This document shows positions 43,500 through 52,064 of a stretch of 64,000 bases of DNA, one piece after another. The notes beneath the pieces are model-generated. The model ran no database searches. It was not told the DNA's origin and was given only the letters and a program-made list of their open reading frames with translations. Made by a program: the position numbers and the translations under genes. Numbering within the stretch: position 1 is the first letter of the stretch; each line of letters opens with the position of its first letter. The DNA is from Bacillus sp. FJAT-42376 (lineage in GTDB: Bacteria; Bacillota; Bacilli; Bacillales; Bacillaceae). The stretch lies in NCBI RefSeq assembly GCF_003816055.1, contig NZ_CP033906.1, positions 2,046,001 to 2,110,000 of the forward strand, given 5' to 3'.

Positions 43500-45380
43500 T
43501 TATCTTTGAATCTTCTCATGAAACCGATGGCTCCGGTCGAAAAGCAAGACATCAACATGAACAGAGGTTGCTTCTGGAAGCGTGAATGTCTTGCTGGCTG
43601 AGGAGATAGTTCCGTTCGATTCTGCTGCTTTAAAGGAAATAACATAGTTTCCGGCCTGGAGAGGGATCTCTTTCTGAACATCCTCCACAGTGGAGAGCAT
43701 GGATGAAACCTTGGAATCTTCTTCTCTTGCAATCGTAATCTGTAAGCCGGATATCTCTTCAGCAATGATCCGTGCCGAAACGGAGCGGCGGGAGGCTTCC
43801 GCATAAATCCTTGGCGGAAGCTGATTTTTACGGGTGATGTCCGGGTCCAGATAATCTCTCGGAATGGATTGCGCGATATACCATCTTTCCAATAAGTAAA
43901 GCTTTTCATCGGGAAAACGGGTTTCAGAAAAATGAATCCAGTTTCGGACGGAATCATCCGGAATACCTGCTGCATAGAAGGGCAATACCCGGCTGATTAG
44001 ATTAAAACTGCTATTCCGGTCTATTGCATAATTCGGAGCATCATCCGGTGTGTTCCATGGATGCTCTTTTGTGTATTCGTTAAATAGCCATTCTCCGATT
44101 TTTACATCTGCTTCCATCCATTTCCTGTTCCCCCAAACCTGGGCAAGCTGGTAGAGCATATCGCCAGAATATCCTCCGTAATTAGTATCTTCTACAAGAG
44201 TAAGGTTCTGTGTCAGCGGGAGTGAACCGTTTTTCTTCTGAAGGGCAAGCACAGCTTCCGTTTCGTTAAAAACAATGTCTTTTGCAAGGGAGCTTTGATA
44301 AAAGGCTGATTTTGGCTCCCAGTATAACTCGGAAAATAGGGAAGCCACTTGAAGATTCTGATTTGGATTCAGTTCATAAGGGCCAATTTCGCCCTTATCG
44401 GAAATGCCGTATGGAAAAACGGTATATCCCAGGTTTCTCTTTCTAGGCACTTTTTCAATCCAGAGAGCTGCCTGCTTATCGACCATAGCCAATATTTCCG
44501 GCAGTTTCGTATATTGATAAGCCTCCAGCAATCCCCGGCTGTCCCTTGCAAATTGGTCGCGGTACCACCAGCCTGAAGCCTGATAATCCATTGATCGGAG
44601 TTTTCCATTTTTTATATAATTCTTTTTATACAAAGGCATCATGTCTTTAAGCATCTTTTTATAGGCCCGGTCTTTTGTTACGTGATAAAGAAACCCGATA
44701 TGCTTCGGCAAATAGCCTAAATACTTCGTTTTTTCTTTCATCGTCCAAGCATCATTTGACAGGGCATCGCTTTTTCCTTTTTCACTTAAGCGGGGCCATC
44801 GGTCTTTGAGGGAAGTCAGCTGGGGGAACAGAAAATAAGGATTGTTCACATCGTATGCACGGTCCAGATCGAGGAATTGCTGTTCAAGCCTGATTCGTTT
44901 AGCGGAAAGCATGCTTCCGGACTCCGCTGGATGCTCGTCCATATTCCGTCTTTCGAGACGATGCAGTTTATTTAGATCAGACCTGACTTGTTCAAGGCTC
45001 GCCTGATTCAGTCTGTTCTCAATAAGCAGAGCCAGCCGGTACTGCGAAATCCGGTACATCGTATCTTCTTTGGCTACTTTAGCTGGTTTAACATATTTTC
45101 TATTTAACGTCCCCCGGAGTTTCTGATCAGGGACTTTCCCGATCGCAGCTTCGGTTTCTTCAAGCTTCTTGATCAGTCCATCATAATGGCGGTTTATTTC
45201 CTCAAGATTCTCTTTTGCGATAAGAGAATGATATTTATCTGTATTAGTTTTTAGCTGTTGCCCTGTCACGACGGCGCTGTGAAATTGTGTAACAGCAGAA
45301 GCGAGGGGAGTCCTGCTCATACCATAAACAAAACCGCCAACAAGGAGAAAGCTGAGCGCAAGTCGCACGAATTTTTTCAC
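43500..45380 (-). CDS. Large secreted protein of unknown function
   Basis: A 626-residue protein with a signal-peptide-like N-terminus (VKKFVRLALSFLLVGGFVYG, then LASA). Residues ~40-170 look helical and coiled-coil-rich. Residues ~190-500 look like an alpha/alpha-toroid (GWWYRDQFARDSRGLLEAYQYTKL, NYGGYSGDMLYQLAQVWGN), as in many polysaccharide-active enzymes. The C-terminal ~120 residues appear beta-rich. I do not recognise a family. The GTG at 45380 has GAGG nine bases upstream; the frame extends 78 bases further without a site. It separates the ketone-body operon from its likely activator. Possible glycan lyase or hydrolase, by inference only. Confidence 0.7.
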   Translation of the reverse strand: MKKFVRLALSFLLVGGFVYGMSRTPLASAVTQFHSAVVTGQQLKTNTDKYHSLIAKENLEEINRHYDGLIKKLEETEAAIGKVPDQKLRGTLNRKYVKPAKVAKEDTMYRISQYRLALLIENRLNQASLEQVRSDLNKLHRLERRNMDEHPAESGSMLSAKRIRLEQQFLDLDRAYDVNNPYFLFPQLTSLKDRWPRLSEKGKSDALSNDAWTMKEKTKYLGYLPKHIGFLYHVTKDRAYKKMLKDMMPLYKKNYIKNGKLRSMDYQASGWWYRDQFARDSRGLLEAYQYTKLPEILAMVDKQAALWIEKVPRKRNLGYTVFPYGISDKGEIGPYELNPNQNLQVASLFSELYWEPKSAFYQSSLAKDIVFNETEAVLALQKKNGSLPLTQNLTLVEDTNYGGYSGDMLYQLAQVWGNRKWMEADVKIGEWLFNEYTKEHPWNTPDDAPNYAIDRNSSFNLISRVLPFYAAGIPDDSVRNWIHFSETRFPDEKLYLLERWYIAQSIPRDYLDPDITRKNQLPPRIYAEASRRSVSARIIAEEISGLQITIAREEDSKVSSMLSTVEDVQKEIPLQAGNYVISFKAAESNGTISSASKTFTLPEATSVHVDVLLFDRSHRFHEKIQR

Positions 45381-45565
45381 CGTAAGATTCCTCACATTCA
45401 CTTCATTACTCTGGCAGCATCCATACAGGCTACTGAAACAGTATATCATCCCTTTCATTTCACAGGAGAAAAAATTCTTCCATATGAGGAAGAGTGTTGA
45501 TTAATCTAGCGAACTGCCATTATGATAGGGTAAGAATGAAAGCGCTGACAAAGGAGGGGAGCTAT

Positions 45566-46975
45566 GTGAAAGGATTAGTGGAGCTGATACCATCCGAGTG
45601 GCTGGAGGAAGTGATCAATCTTGCTGCCGAATGCACCGTTGTGGTCGATCATGAAGGAATGATTCTTTATTTAAACCATGCTTATTGTGAATTTCTGAAT
45701 GTAACGGCAGACGAGGCGATCGGAAAGCCTGTTCAGGAGGTTATTGAAAACTCAAGAATGCAAATCGTAGCCAAAACCGGAAAGCCAGAAGTGGCATCCA
45801 TTCATCCCATCAATGGAAGTGAAATGATCGCCAACCGCTATCCGCTCTTTGTCGATGGAGAGCTTGTGGGAGCGGTTGGGACAGTTATGTTCCGTAATCC
45901 GCAAGAGTGGATGGATTATTCAAGAAAACTGCAGCCGCTTATGGAAGAATTGAATTACTATAAAAACCGTTTTGAAAAAGAATTAAACAGCAAGTATCAT
46001 TTTGGAGATTTAATCGGGGAAAGCACGAAGTTCAAAGAGGCGAAGCTTTTAGCGGAGCGTGTGTCAGACAGTCATTCAGCTGTTCTGCTGCTGGGGGAAT
46101 CGGGTACAGGAAAAGAGCTGTTTGCCCATGCCATTCATCAGACAAGCGGGAGAAGATACGCCCCATTTATGAGGATTAACTGTGCATCCATTCCTGAACA
46201 ATTATTTGAGTCTGAAATATTCGGTTATGAAGAAGGCTCATTTACAGGAGCCAAAAAAGGCGGAAAAAAGGGGAAATTTGAGCTCGCGAGCGGCGGAACC
46301 ATCTTTCTGGATGAAATCGGAGACCTTCCCCTGCAAATGCAAAGCAAGCTTTTACGAGTCCTTCAGGAACGCGAAATTGAAAGAATCGGAGGGAGGGCGC
46401 CGATCCGGATTGATGTCCGTGTCATTGCTGCCACCCACCGGAACCTGGAGGAGATGGTGGAAGCGGGAGAGTTTCGCCACGATCTGTATTACCGGCTGAA
46501 TGTAATAAAAATTGATATTCCCCCTTTAAGGGAGCGGATCGAAGACATTAGTCCGCTCAGTGCCGCACTCCTTAAAAAGCTCGAGGGAAAATTCCACCGG
46601 TACGGCCTGAATTTATCAGATGAGGCCGCCCTGTGCCTTGCCCGGCATCATTGGCCTGGAAACATCCGTGAACTTGAGAATGTGCTGGAACGTGCCGTCA
46701 ATGTATTAGACGGACATGTGATTTTTCCGGAGCATTTGCCTTTGTATTTAAGAGAGGAAGAACAAGTCATTCGTACAGAACGGCCTCTTCCCGACAAATA
46801 TATTGTCTCCCCTCAGAGAACGGTTTCCTTAAAGGAAGCGGTATGTCTGGCAGAAAAAACAGCAATTAAACATGCCCTGCAAGAATCCGGCGGCAGTAAA
46901 ACAGAAGCAGCCAGGCTATTAGGGATAGGGAAAACGAGTTTATATGATAAATGCAGACAATATTTTATTCGTTGA
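45566..46975 (+). CDS. Sigma-54-dependent activator with PAS domain
   Basis: A 469-residue enhancer-binding protein. A PAS domain (~15-115, TVVVDHEGMILYLNHAYCEFLNV) precedes the AAA+ domain: Walker A LLGESGTGKELFAHAIH, the sigma-54 contact loop EEGSFTGAKKGG (GSFTGA in place of GAFTGA), Walker B GGTIFLDEIGDLP, and RHHWPGNIRELENV. A Fis-type HTH closes it (GSKTEAARLLGIGKTSLYDKCR). The GTG at 45566 has AAAGGAGG eight bases upstream. It most likely activates the sigma-54 promoter at 39465-39480 by binding the three TTCCG-N6-CGGAA sites, with its PAS domain sensing the inducer (inference). Confidence 0.92.
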   Translation: MKGLVELIPSEWLEEVINLAAECTVVVDHEGMILYLNHAYCEFLNVTADEAIGKPVQEVIENSRMQIVAKTGKPEVASIHPINGSEMIANRYPLFVDGELVGAVGTVMFRNPQEWMDYSRKLQPLMEELNYYKNRFEKELNSKYHFGDLIGESTKFKEAKLLAERVSDSHSAVLLLGESGTGKELFAHAIHQTSGRRYAPFMRINCASIPEQLFESEIFGYEEGSFTGAKKGGKKGKFELASGGTIFLDEIGDLPLQMQSKLLRVLQEREIERIGGRAPIRIDVRVIAATHRNLEEMVEAGEFRHDLYYRLNVIKIDIPPLRERIEDISPLSAALLKKLEGKFHRYGLNLSDEAALCLARHHWPGNIRELENVLERAVNVLDGHVIFPEHLPLYLREEEQVIRTERPLPDKYIVSPQRTVSLKEAVCLAEKTAIKHALQESGGSKTEAARLLGIGKTSLYDKCRQYFIR

Positions 46976-47303
46976 TTGTAAATTTAACATTGAGAAAAAC
47001 AGTTCTTTAGGACTGATTCTTAAGAATTATTGGAAAAGGATTGGTTTTTTGCGGAAATTTTACTAAATAAAAAAGATTCAAATGTATCATGCATGTTGAA
47101 TAATTATTTTTAACATCATGAAAATTCATTGAACTAAAATCAAATGAGTCAGAGGATTACAAAAGACCTACTTATGTTCCGTCATTAGACAAACGCCGTC
47201 ATTTAATTTACATTCCTTCTAGGAAAATTTACAAGAATCACATAGAAATCCCAGTAACATTGATATATATTTTTTACGAGGATTTTCCCAGAGGAGGATA
47301 AAA
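46976..47303 (+). other. AT-rich intergenic region upstream of the secreted nuclease
   Basis: About 330 bases with no plausible gene and no clear terminator for the activator gene. It presumably contains the nuclease promoter, but no convincing promoter pair or operator could be fixed by eye. Confidence 0.4.
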
Positions 47304-50300
47304 ATGATCGAAAAAAAAGGTAAATCGTTTATCCAGGTAATGATCGTATGTGCACTTATTTTCAGTATGCTGACGCCATGGTTTCCGAATACGACCAAAG
47401 CAGCGGATAATCTTACCGTTGCAGAGGCTATTGCCAACAACAATGGCCAGACTGCCACAGTAGAAGGATACATAGTAGCCCATACGTCAGGGGTCAAATC
47501 AGTTAAATACGATCCCCCATTTGGCAATGATTACAATGTAGCCATTGCAGACAGCAGTACCGAAAAAGATGTGAATAAAATGGTCTCCGTTCAGCTTCCA
47601 TCCGGATTCCGTGCTAATTTTGGACTTCAGTCCAATCCGGGAAATATCGGCAAGAAAATCATCGTAACCGGTGAACTTTTAGCCTATAACGGAATGCCTG
47701 GCGTGAAAAATGCCGGCAAGATAGAATTTTCAGGCGGGACGACACTTCCTCCAGCTGAAGAGAAATCCATAGCAAGTGCCCGTATCCTTCCTAAAGGAAC
47801 AACGGCTGCTATAACTGGAACAGTCACTGCCATTTTTACGGCAGGCGGGAAGAACAATGTTTTTGTCCAAGATGAAACAGCAGGCATCATTGTGAGAGGA
47901 ACAGGATTGGAATCAAAAGTAAAAGCAGGAGATCAAATTAAAGCATCAGGCCCAATAAATGACTATTTTGGGATGCCTCAGCTAGAACCTGCCAGTTCAG
48001 ACACAGTTGTGGTGGTAAAGGAAGGCGCTGGTATTCCTGCTCCACAGGCTGTTTCTTCTCAGGATATAAATGAACAAACAGAAGGGGAACTTGTTACTGT
48101 AACCCACGCAGAGGTTGGAATGAAGGACATGAATGGCAACTTTTCTGCATCAGACTCAAAAGGAAAGTTTGTCATTAAACCTGCAGACAGCTTTCTGCTC
48201 GCAGAAGGGAAAAAATATGATTCCATAACAGGGGTTGTGGACTACAATTTTAATGAATACAAACTCATACCCAGAACCGCAGCTGATGTGATTGAAGATT
48301 CCTCAGCGGTTCTCCCGGTGAGCGCAAACCCAGCTCCAGGCTTGGTGAAAGCAGGGACTGAAGTAACCCTGACATCCGGAACTGAAGGAGCAGTGATTCA
48401 TTACACGCTGGATGGAACCGAGCCTTCCGAACAAAGTCAGGAATATACAGGTCCAATTAAAATAGAAAAAGATACAGTTATCAAAGCAGCTGCTATGAAA
48501 AGCGGATTTAAAAGCAGTGAGATGAGTGAGTTTGAATATAAAATTCAAAAAGCTTCCGTCCGCATTCATGATATTCAGGGTGAAACTCATCATTCACCAT
48601 TCAATAATCAGAACGTATCGGATGTAGAAGGAATAGTGACTTATGTAGCAGATAGCAATAATTTTTACATGCAGGATATGAATCCGGATAAAAATGATCA
48701 TACATCCGAAGGGGTTCTGGTTTACAAACGTGCTCATGGCTTACAGTCAGGAGATTCCGTCAAAGTAAGCGGACAGGTTAAAGAATGGGTGCTTGAGGGA
48801 TACAGCGAGAAGCTGCAAACCGATTTGCCTGTAACAGAAATCAATGCTGCAGGAATCACAAAAGTTGCATCAGGGATGCCTTTGCCTGAGCCGGTTGTCA
48901 TTGGAAAGGACCGGAAAGCCCCAACTCAAATTATTGATAACGATCAATTTGGAACATTTGATCCTGAAGAAGATGGAATTGATTTTTATGAAAGCCTTGA
49001 AGGAATGAGAGTGGCTGTCGAAAATCCGAAAATCATAGCTCCGCAAAATTACGGAGAATTAAACGTTGTACCCGGAACGGTTGAGACCAACACAGTAAGC
49101 GGTGGTCTTCGGGCAACGAAGGATGATTTTAATCCTGAACGCCTCATTATTGATATCAATGACAATTCGTTTCTGGCTAAAACAGGAGATTATTTTAAAG
49201 GTACGGTAAATGGCGTTTTAAGCTACGGCTTTAGTAATTATAAAATACTAAGCCAAAGAACAGAGCTGCCTGAATTTGTACAAGGAAAAACAGAACGCGA
49301 AATCACTGCAATCAAAAGCAAAAAGGATGAACTGACGGTTGCTTCGTACAACGTAGAGAATTTCTCTCCTGCAGATCGTGACGAAAAAGTGACAAAGTTG
49401 GCTCAAGCAATCGTGAACAATTTAAAAAGTCCCGATATTGTAGGCTTAACAGAAATGCAGGATAATGACGGTCCGGCTGATTCAGGAACTACAGCCGCTG
49501 ACTTAAGCTTTAAAAGATTGATTGATAAAATCAAAGCTCTTGGAGGCCCGGAATATTCTTATACAGATATTGCCCCCGAAGATAAAAAAGACGGAGGCCA
49601 GCCCGGCGGTAACATTCGTGTAGGCTTCCTTTATAACGAAAAACGGGTAAAACTTGCACCGGGAACAAAAGGGACGGCCACTCAGGCTGTCGGCTATGAA
49701 AAAGGAAAGCTTACTTTAAATCCAGGACGAATTGACCCGGGCAACAAAGCGTTTGAATCCAGCAGGAAGCCGCTTGCTGCACAGTTCAAATTCAGAGGCG
49801 AAAACGTAATCGTGATTGCGAATCATTTTAATTCAAAGGGCGGAGATGAGCCGCTATTCGGAAAAAATCAGCCTCCGCAACTAAAAAGTGAAATCCAGCG
49901 CCATCAAATTGCCGGAATCATCAACAGTTTCGTCAAAGATGTTAAAAAGAAGGACCCGCAAGCGAACATGATTGTACTAGGGGATTTCAACGATTTCGAG
50001 TTCTCTAAAACCTTCGATATTTTAAAAGGGTCTGAACTTGCAAATATGGTTGATAAAATTAAACCTGAAGAAAGATACTCTTACACATATCAAGGAAATT
50101 CACAGGTTCTTGACCATATTCTAGTGTCCAGACACCTTGCCGAGACAACGAAAGCGGACATCGTCCACATTAACTCTTCATTTATGGAAGAACAGGGCCG
50201 CGCAAGCGATCATGACCCGCTCTTAATTCAAGTCGACTTTAGTTCAAGACAAAGAATCTGCAGCATCCTGGATCAAATTCCATATACAAATAAAGAGCAG

Positions 50301-50324
50301 TTTGATAAGCTTTGCACACGTTAA
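47304..50324 (+). CDS. Large secreted endonuclease/exonuclease/phosphatase-family nuclease
   Basis: A 1006-residue protein with a signal peptide cleaved near TTKAAD (~34). OB-fold-like nucleic-acid-binding segments follow (~37-140 and ~150-330, TATVEGYIVAHTSGV, AAITGTVTAIFTAGGKNNVFVQDETAG). Next come a chitobiase C-terminal-like beta domain (~335-410, IHYTLDGTEPSEQSQEYTGP) and another OB-like region (~415-650). The C-terminal catalytic EEP domain (~665-990) shows VASYNVENFSP, DIVGLTEMQDNDG, VIANHFNSKGG, VLGDFNDFEFS and the terminal RASDHDPLL. It should degrade extracellular DNA or RNA, like B. subtilis YhcR-type nucleases, for nutrient or biofilm turnover. No sortase motif is visible. GAGGAGG precedes the ATG. 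Confidence 0.88.
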   Translation: MIEKKGKSFIQVMIVCALIFSMLTPWFPNTTKAADNLTVAEAIANNNGQTATVEGYIVAHTSGVKSVKYDPPFGNDYNVAIADSSTEKDVNKMVSVQLPSGFRANFGLQSNPGNIGKKIIVTGELLAYNGMPGVKNAGKIEFSGGTTLPPAEEKSIASARILPKGTTAAITGTVTAIFTAGGKNNVFVQDETAGIIVRGTGLESKVKAGDQIKASGPINDYFGMPQLEPASSDTVVVVKEGAGIPAPQAVSSQDINEQTEGELVTVTHAEVGMKDMNGNFSASDSKGKFVIKPADSFLLAEGKKYDSITGVVDYNFNEYKLIPRTAADVIEDSSAVLPVSANPAPGLVKAGTEVTLTSGTEGAVIHYTLDGTEPSEQSQEYTGPIKIEKDTVIKAAAMKSGFKSSEMSEFEYKIQKASVRIHDIQGETHHSPFNNQNVSDVEGIVTYVADSNNFYMQDMNPDKNDHTSEGVLVYKRAHGLQSGDSVKVSGQVKEWVLEGYSEKLQTDLPVTEINAAGITKVASGMPLPEPVVIGKDRKAPTQIIDNDQFGTFDPEEDGIDFYESLEGMRVAVENPKIIAPQNYGELNVVPGTVETNTVSGGLRATKDDFNPERLIIDINDNSFLAKTGDYFKGTVNGVLSYGFSNYKILSQRTELPEFVQGKTEREITAIKSKKDELTVASYNVENFSPADRDEKVTKLAQAIVNNLKSPDIVGLTEMQDNDGPADSGTTAADLSFKRLIDKIKALGGPEYSYTDIAPEDKKDGGQPGGNIRVGFLYNEKRVKLAPGTKGTATQAVGYEKGKLTLNPGRIDPGNKAFESSRKPLAAQFKFRGENVIVIANHFNSKGGDEPLFGKNQPPQLKSEIQRHQIAGIINSFVKDVKKKDPQANMIVLGDFNDFEFSKTFDILKGSELANMVDKIKPEERYSYTYQGNSQVLDHILVSRHLAETTKADIVHINSSFMEEQGRASDHDPLLIQVDFSSRQRICSILDQIPYTNKEQFDKLCTR

Positions 50325-50333
50325 TAGGTAATG

Positions 50334-50367
50334 AAAGACCTGCTGATTAAAAGCAGGTCTTTTTTTT
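50334..50367 (+). terminator. Terminator of the secreted nuclease gene
   Basis: AAAGACCTGC pairs with GCAGGTCTTT across TGATTAAAA, followed by T residues. Confidence 0.92.
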
Positions 50368-50530
50368 GTGCAGACAGGTTTTGGTGTTTTATTCAGATGG
50401 GCTCCGTGGCAACCAAGGGAAATTAAGCACTGATTTTTAGTAGAGGGGCTATCAAGATGTGCTAGATTGATAAGGAATGTTTGAATTCACCTGAATATTT
50501 GGAGAAAATGATTTAAAAGAGGTGATCAAT

Positions 50531-51361
50531 ATGCCGGAAGGACCGGAAATCAGGAGAGCGGCCGATCAAATCGAAGCGGCGGTTATGAATGCACCCATTC
50601 TGGAAGTATTCTTCGGACTGGAGCCTCTGCAGGAGTATGAATCCCTTTTTCAGGGCGCTCAACTGAAAAAGATAGAGACGAAGGGAAAAGCCATGCTGAT
50701 CCGGTTTGATAATGGCTATACCGTCTATTCTCATAATCAGCTTTACGGGAAATGGTTTATCCGCTCTTCCTATACGTACCCGAAAACGAACAGGCAGCTT
50801 AGAATGGCGATTCATACGGAGAAGAAATCCGCCCTTTTATACAGTGCGTCCGATATCCTGGTTATGACGGATAAAGAAGCAGACAAACATCCATTTATTT
50901 TAAAGGCAGGTCCGGATTTATTAAATGACGAAGTAACAGCAGATGAGCTAGTTAAACGGTTTGTTTCAACGTCCTTCTGCAAAAGAAAATGGGTATCATT
51001 GCTTCTTGATCAGTCTTTTATTGCAGGCATCGGTAATTATTTAAGGAGTGAGATTCTTTTTGAGGCCCGTATACATCCCGATCTGCGCCCGGCAGACTGT
51101 TCTCTGGAACAGCTGAAGCAAGCGGCAGAATCCGCCTTAAGACTGACATGGAGGTCATATGAAACGGGGGGGATTACGGCAGATCCTGAACTTGCCGCCA
51201 GGTTAAAAAAAGAGGGGGTCAAACGCTCTTCATACAGGCACTGGGTTTTCAACAGAGAAGGGGAGCATTGCCGGATCTGCGGGGCCCATATAAAAAAGAC
51301 AATGGCTGCTTCTAGGCGAATTTACTATTGTCCTGACTGTCAGCGCAAAACGCATCCATGA
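50531..51361 (+). CDS. nei: DNA glycosylase/AP lyase, endonuclease VIII (Nei)
   Basis: Nei removes oxidised pyrimidines from DNA and cleaves the abasic site. The 276-residue protein begins PEGPEIRRAADQIEAAV after Met, with the catalytic Pro2 and Glu3. It keeps Nei features: ETKGKAMLIRF with the conserved Lys, YSHNQLYGKW, LYSASDI, and LLDQSFIAGIGNYLRSEILF. The C-terminal zinc finger is CRICGAHIKKTMAASRRIYYCPDC. The similarity is to Nei of enterobacteria rather than to MutM, which bacilli also have. The ATG at 50531 follows AGAGGTGAT. Confidence 0.92.
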   Translation: MPEGPEIRRAADQIEAAVMNAPILEVFFGLEPLQEYESLFQGAQLKKIETKGKAMLIRFDNGYTVYSHNQLYGKWFIRSSYTYPKTNRQLRMAIHTEKKSALLYSASDILVMTDKEADKHPFILKAGPDLLNDEVTADELVKRFVSTSFCKRKWVSLLLDQSFIAGIGNYLRSEILFEARIHPDLRPADCSLEQLKQAAESALRLTWRSYETGGITADPELAARLKKEGVKRSSYRHWVFNREGEHCRICGAHIKKTMAASRRIYYCPDCQRKTHP

Positions 51362-51429
51362 ATTAAGCTGAAAAATATTGTTTGGAAAATAAAGGGTGAT
51401 GTATAATGGGAGCTAAAAAGGAGATCGGG

Positions 51430-51891
51430 ATGCTTATTTATGAGACGAAGGATTTTAAACGGATCGCAAAAATGAACAAGCACGTACAGAAGGTTCATGC
51501 CGATTTATTACCGGAAAAGTTTAAAGACTATAAGTCCAGGCCGGTTCAGGATTTTTTTGAGAAAATCGCAGAGAAGGAGAATCATTCTTTCTATATCCTT
51601 GAAGTGGATGGTGAACCGGCAGGGTACATGTGGATGGAAGAAAAGGCATATCCCGATACTCCATTTAAAAAAGGCTACCGCTCTTTATACATTCATCAAA
51701 TCAGTATGAACGAAAAGGTGAGAGGTAAAGGGTATGGGACCAGGCTGATGGAAAAAGCAGAGCTTCTTGCGAAGGAATGCGGAATCACATGCATCGAGCT
51801 TGATTATTGGGCAGATAATGAAGCTGCAGGTTCATTTTATAAAAAACTGGGTTATAAGAAAACGAGAGAATTCGTTAGTTATGAATGGTAA
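51430..51891 (+). CDS. GNAT-family N-acetyltransferase
   Basis: A 153-residue acetyltransferase. The acetyl-CoA-binding motif A is YIHQISMNEKVRGKGYGTRLM, followed by ELDYWADNEAAGSFYKKLGYKKTRE (motif B). The substrate is unknown. The ATG at 51430 has AAGGAG seven bases upstream; the ATG at 51406 also has a usable GGGTGA and would add eight residues. It follows nei by about 70 bases and could share its transcript; a terminator-like hairpin closes the unit. Confidence 0.85.
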   Translation: MLIYETKDFKRIAKMNKHVQKVHADLLPEKFKDYKSRPVQDFFEKIAEKENHSFYILEVDGEPAGYMWMEEKAYPDTPFKKGYRSLYIHQISMNEKVRGKGYGTRLMEKAELLAKECGITCIELDYWADNEAAGSFYKKLGYKKTREFVSYEW

Positions 51892-51926
51892 GAAGCAGAG
51901 GAGGCAACCTTCTGTTTCTTTTTTTT
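51890..51926 (+). terminator. Terminator after the GNAT gene
   Basis: AGAAGCAGAGG pairs, with G-U pairs, with CCTTCTGTTTCT, followed by eight T. Confidence 0.7.
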
Positions 51927-52020
51927 GATGTCATGTTTTCTGTGAGCGGTAAAGGAATTGGAAGATTAATATTGCCTATGCTTTGGAAAATAGTTGCAGA
52001 AACTCTCTATTTCAATTAGT

Positions 52021-52044
52021 ATCTAATTAGATATATATCTAATT
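52021..52044 (+). promoter_or_regulatory. Perfect palindromic operator before the MFS gene
   Basis: AATTAGATATATATCTAATT (52025-52044) is a perfect 20-base palindrome, and it overlaps a second palindrome ATCTAATTAGAT (52021-52032). It lies about 20 bases before the MFS start, where a repressor of the TetR, MarR, ArsR or PadR type would bind. No regulator gene is adjacent. Confidence 0.65.
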
Positions 52045-52064
52045 TATTGGAATGGGGCAGGTTT

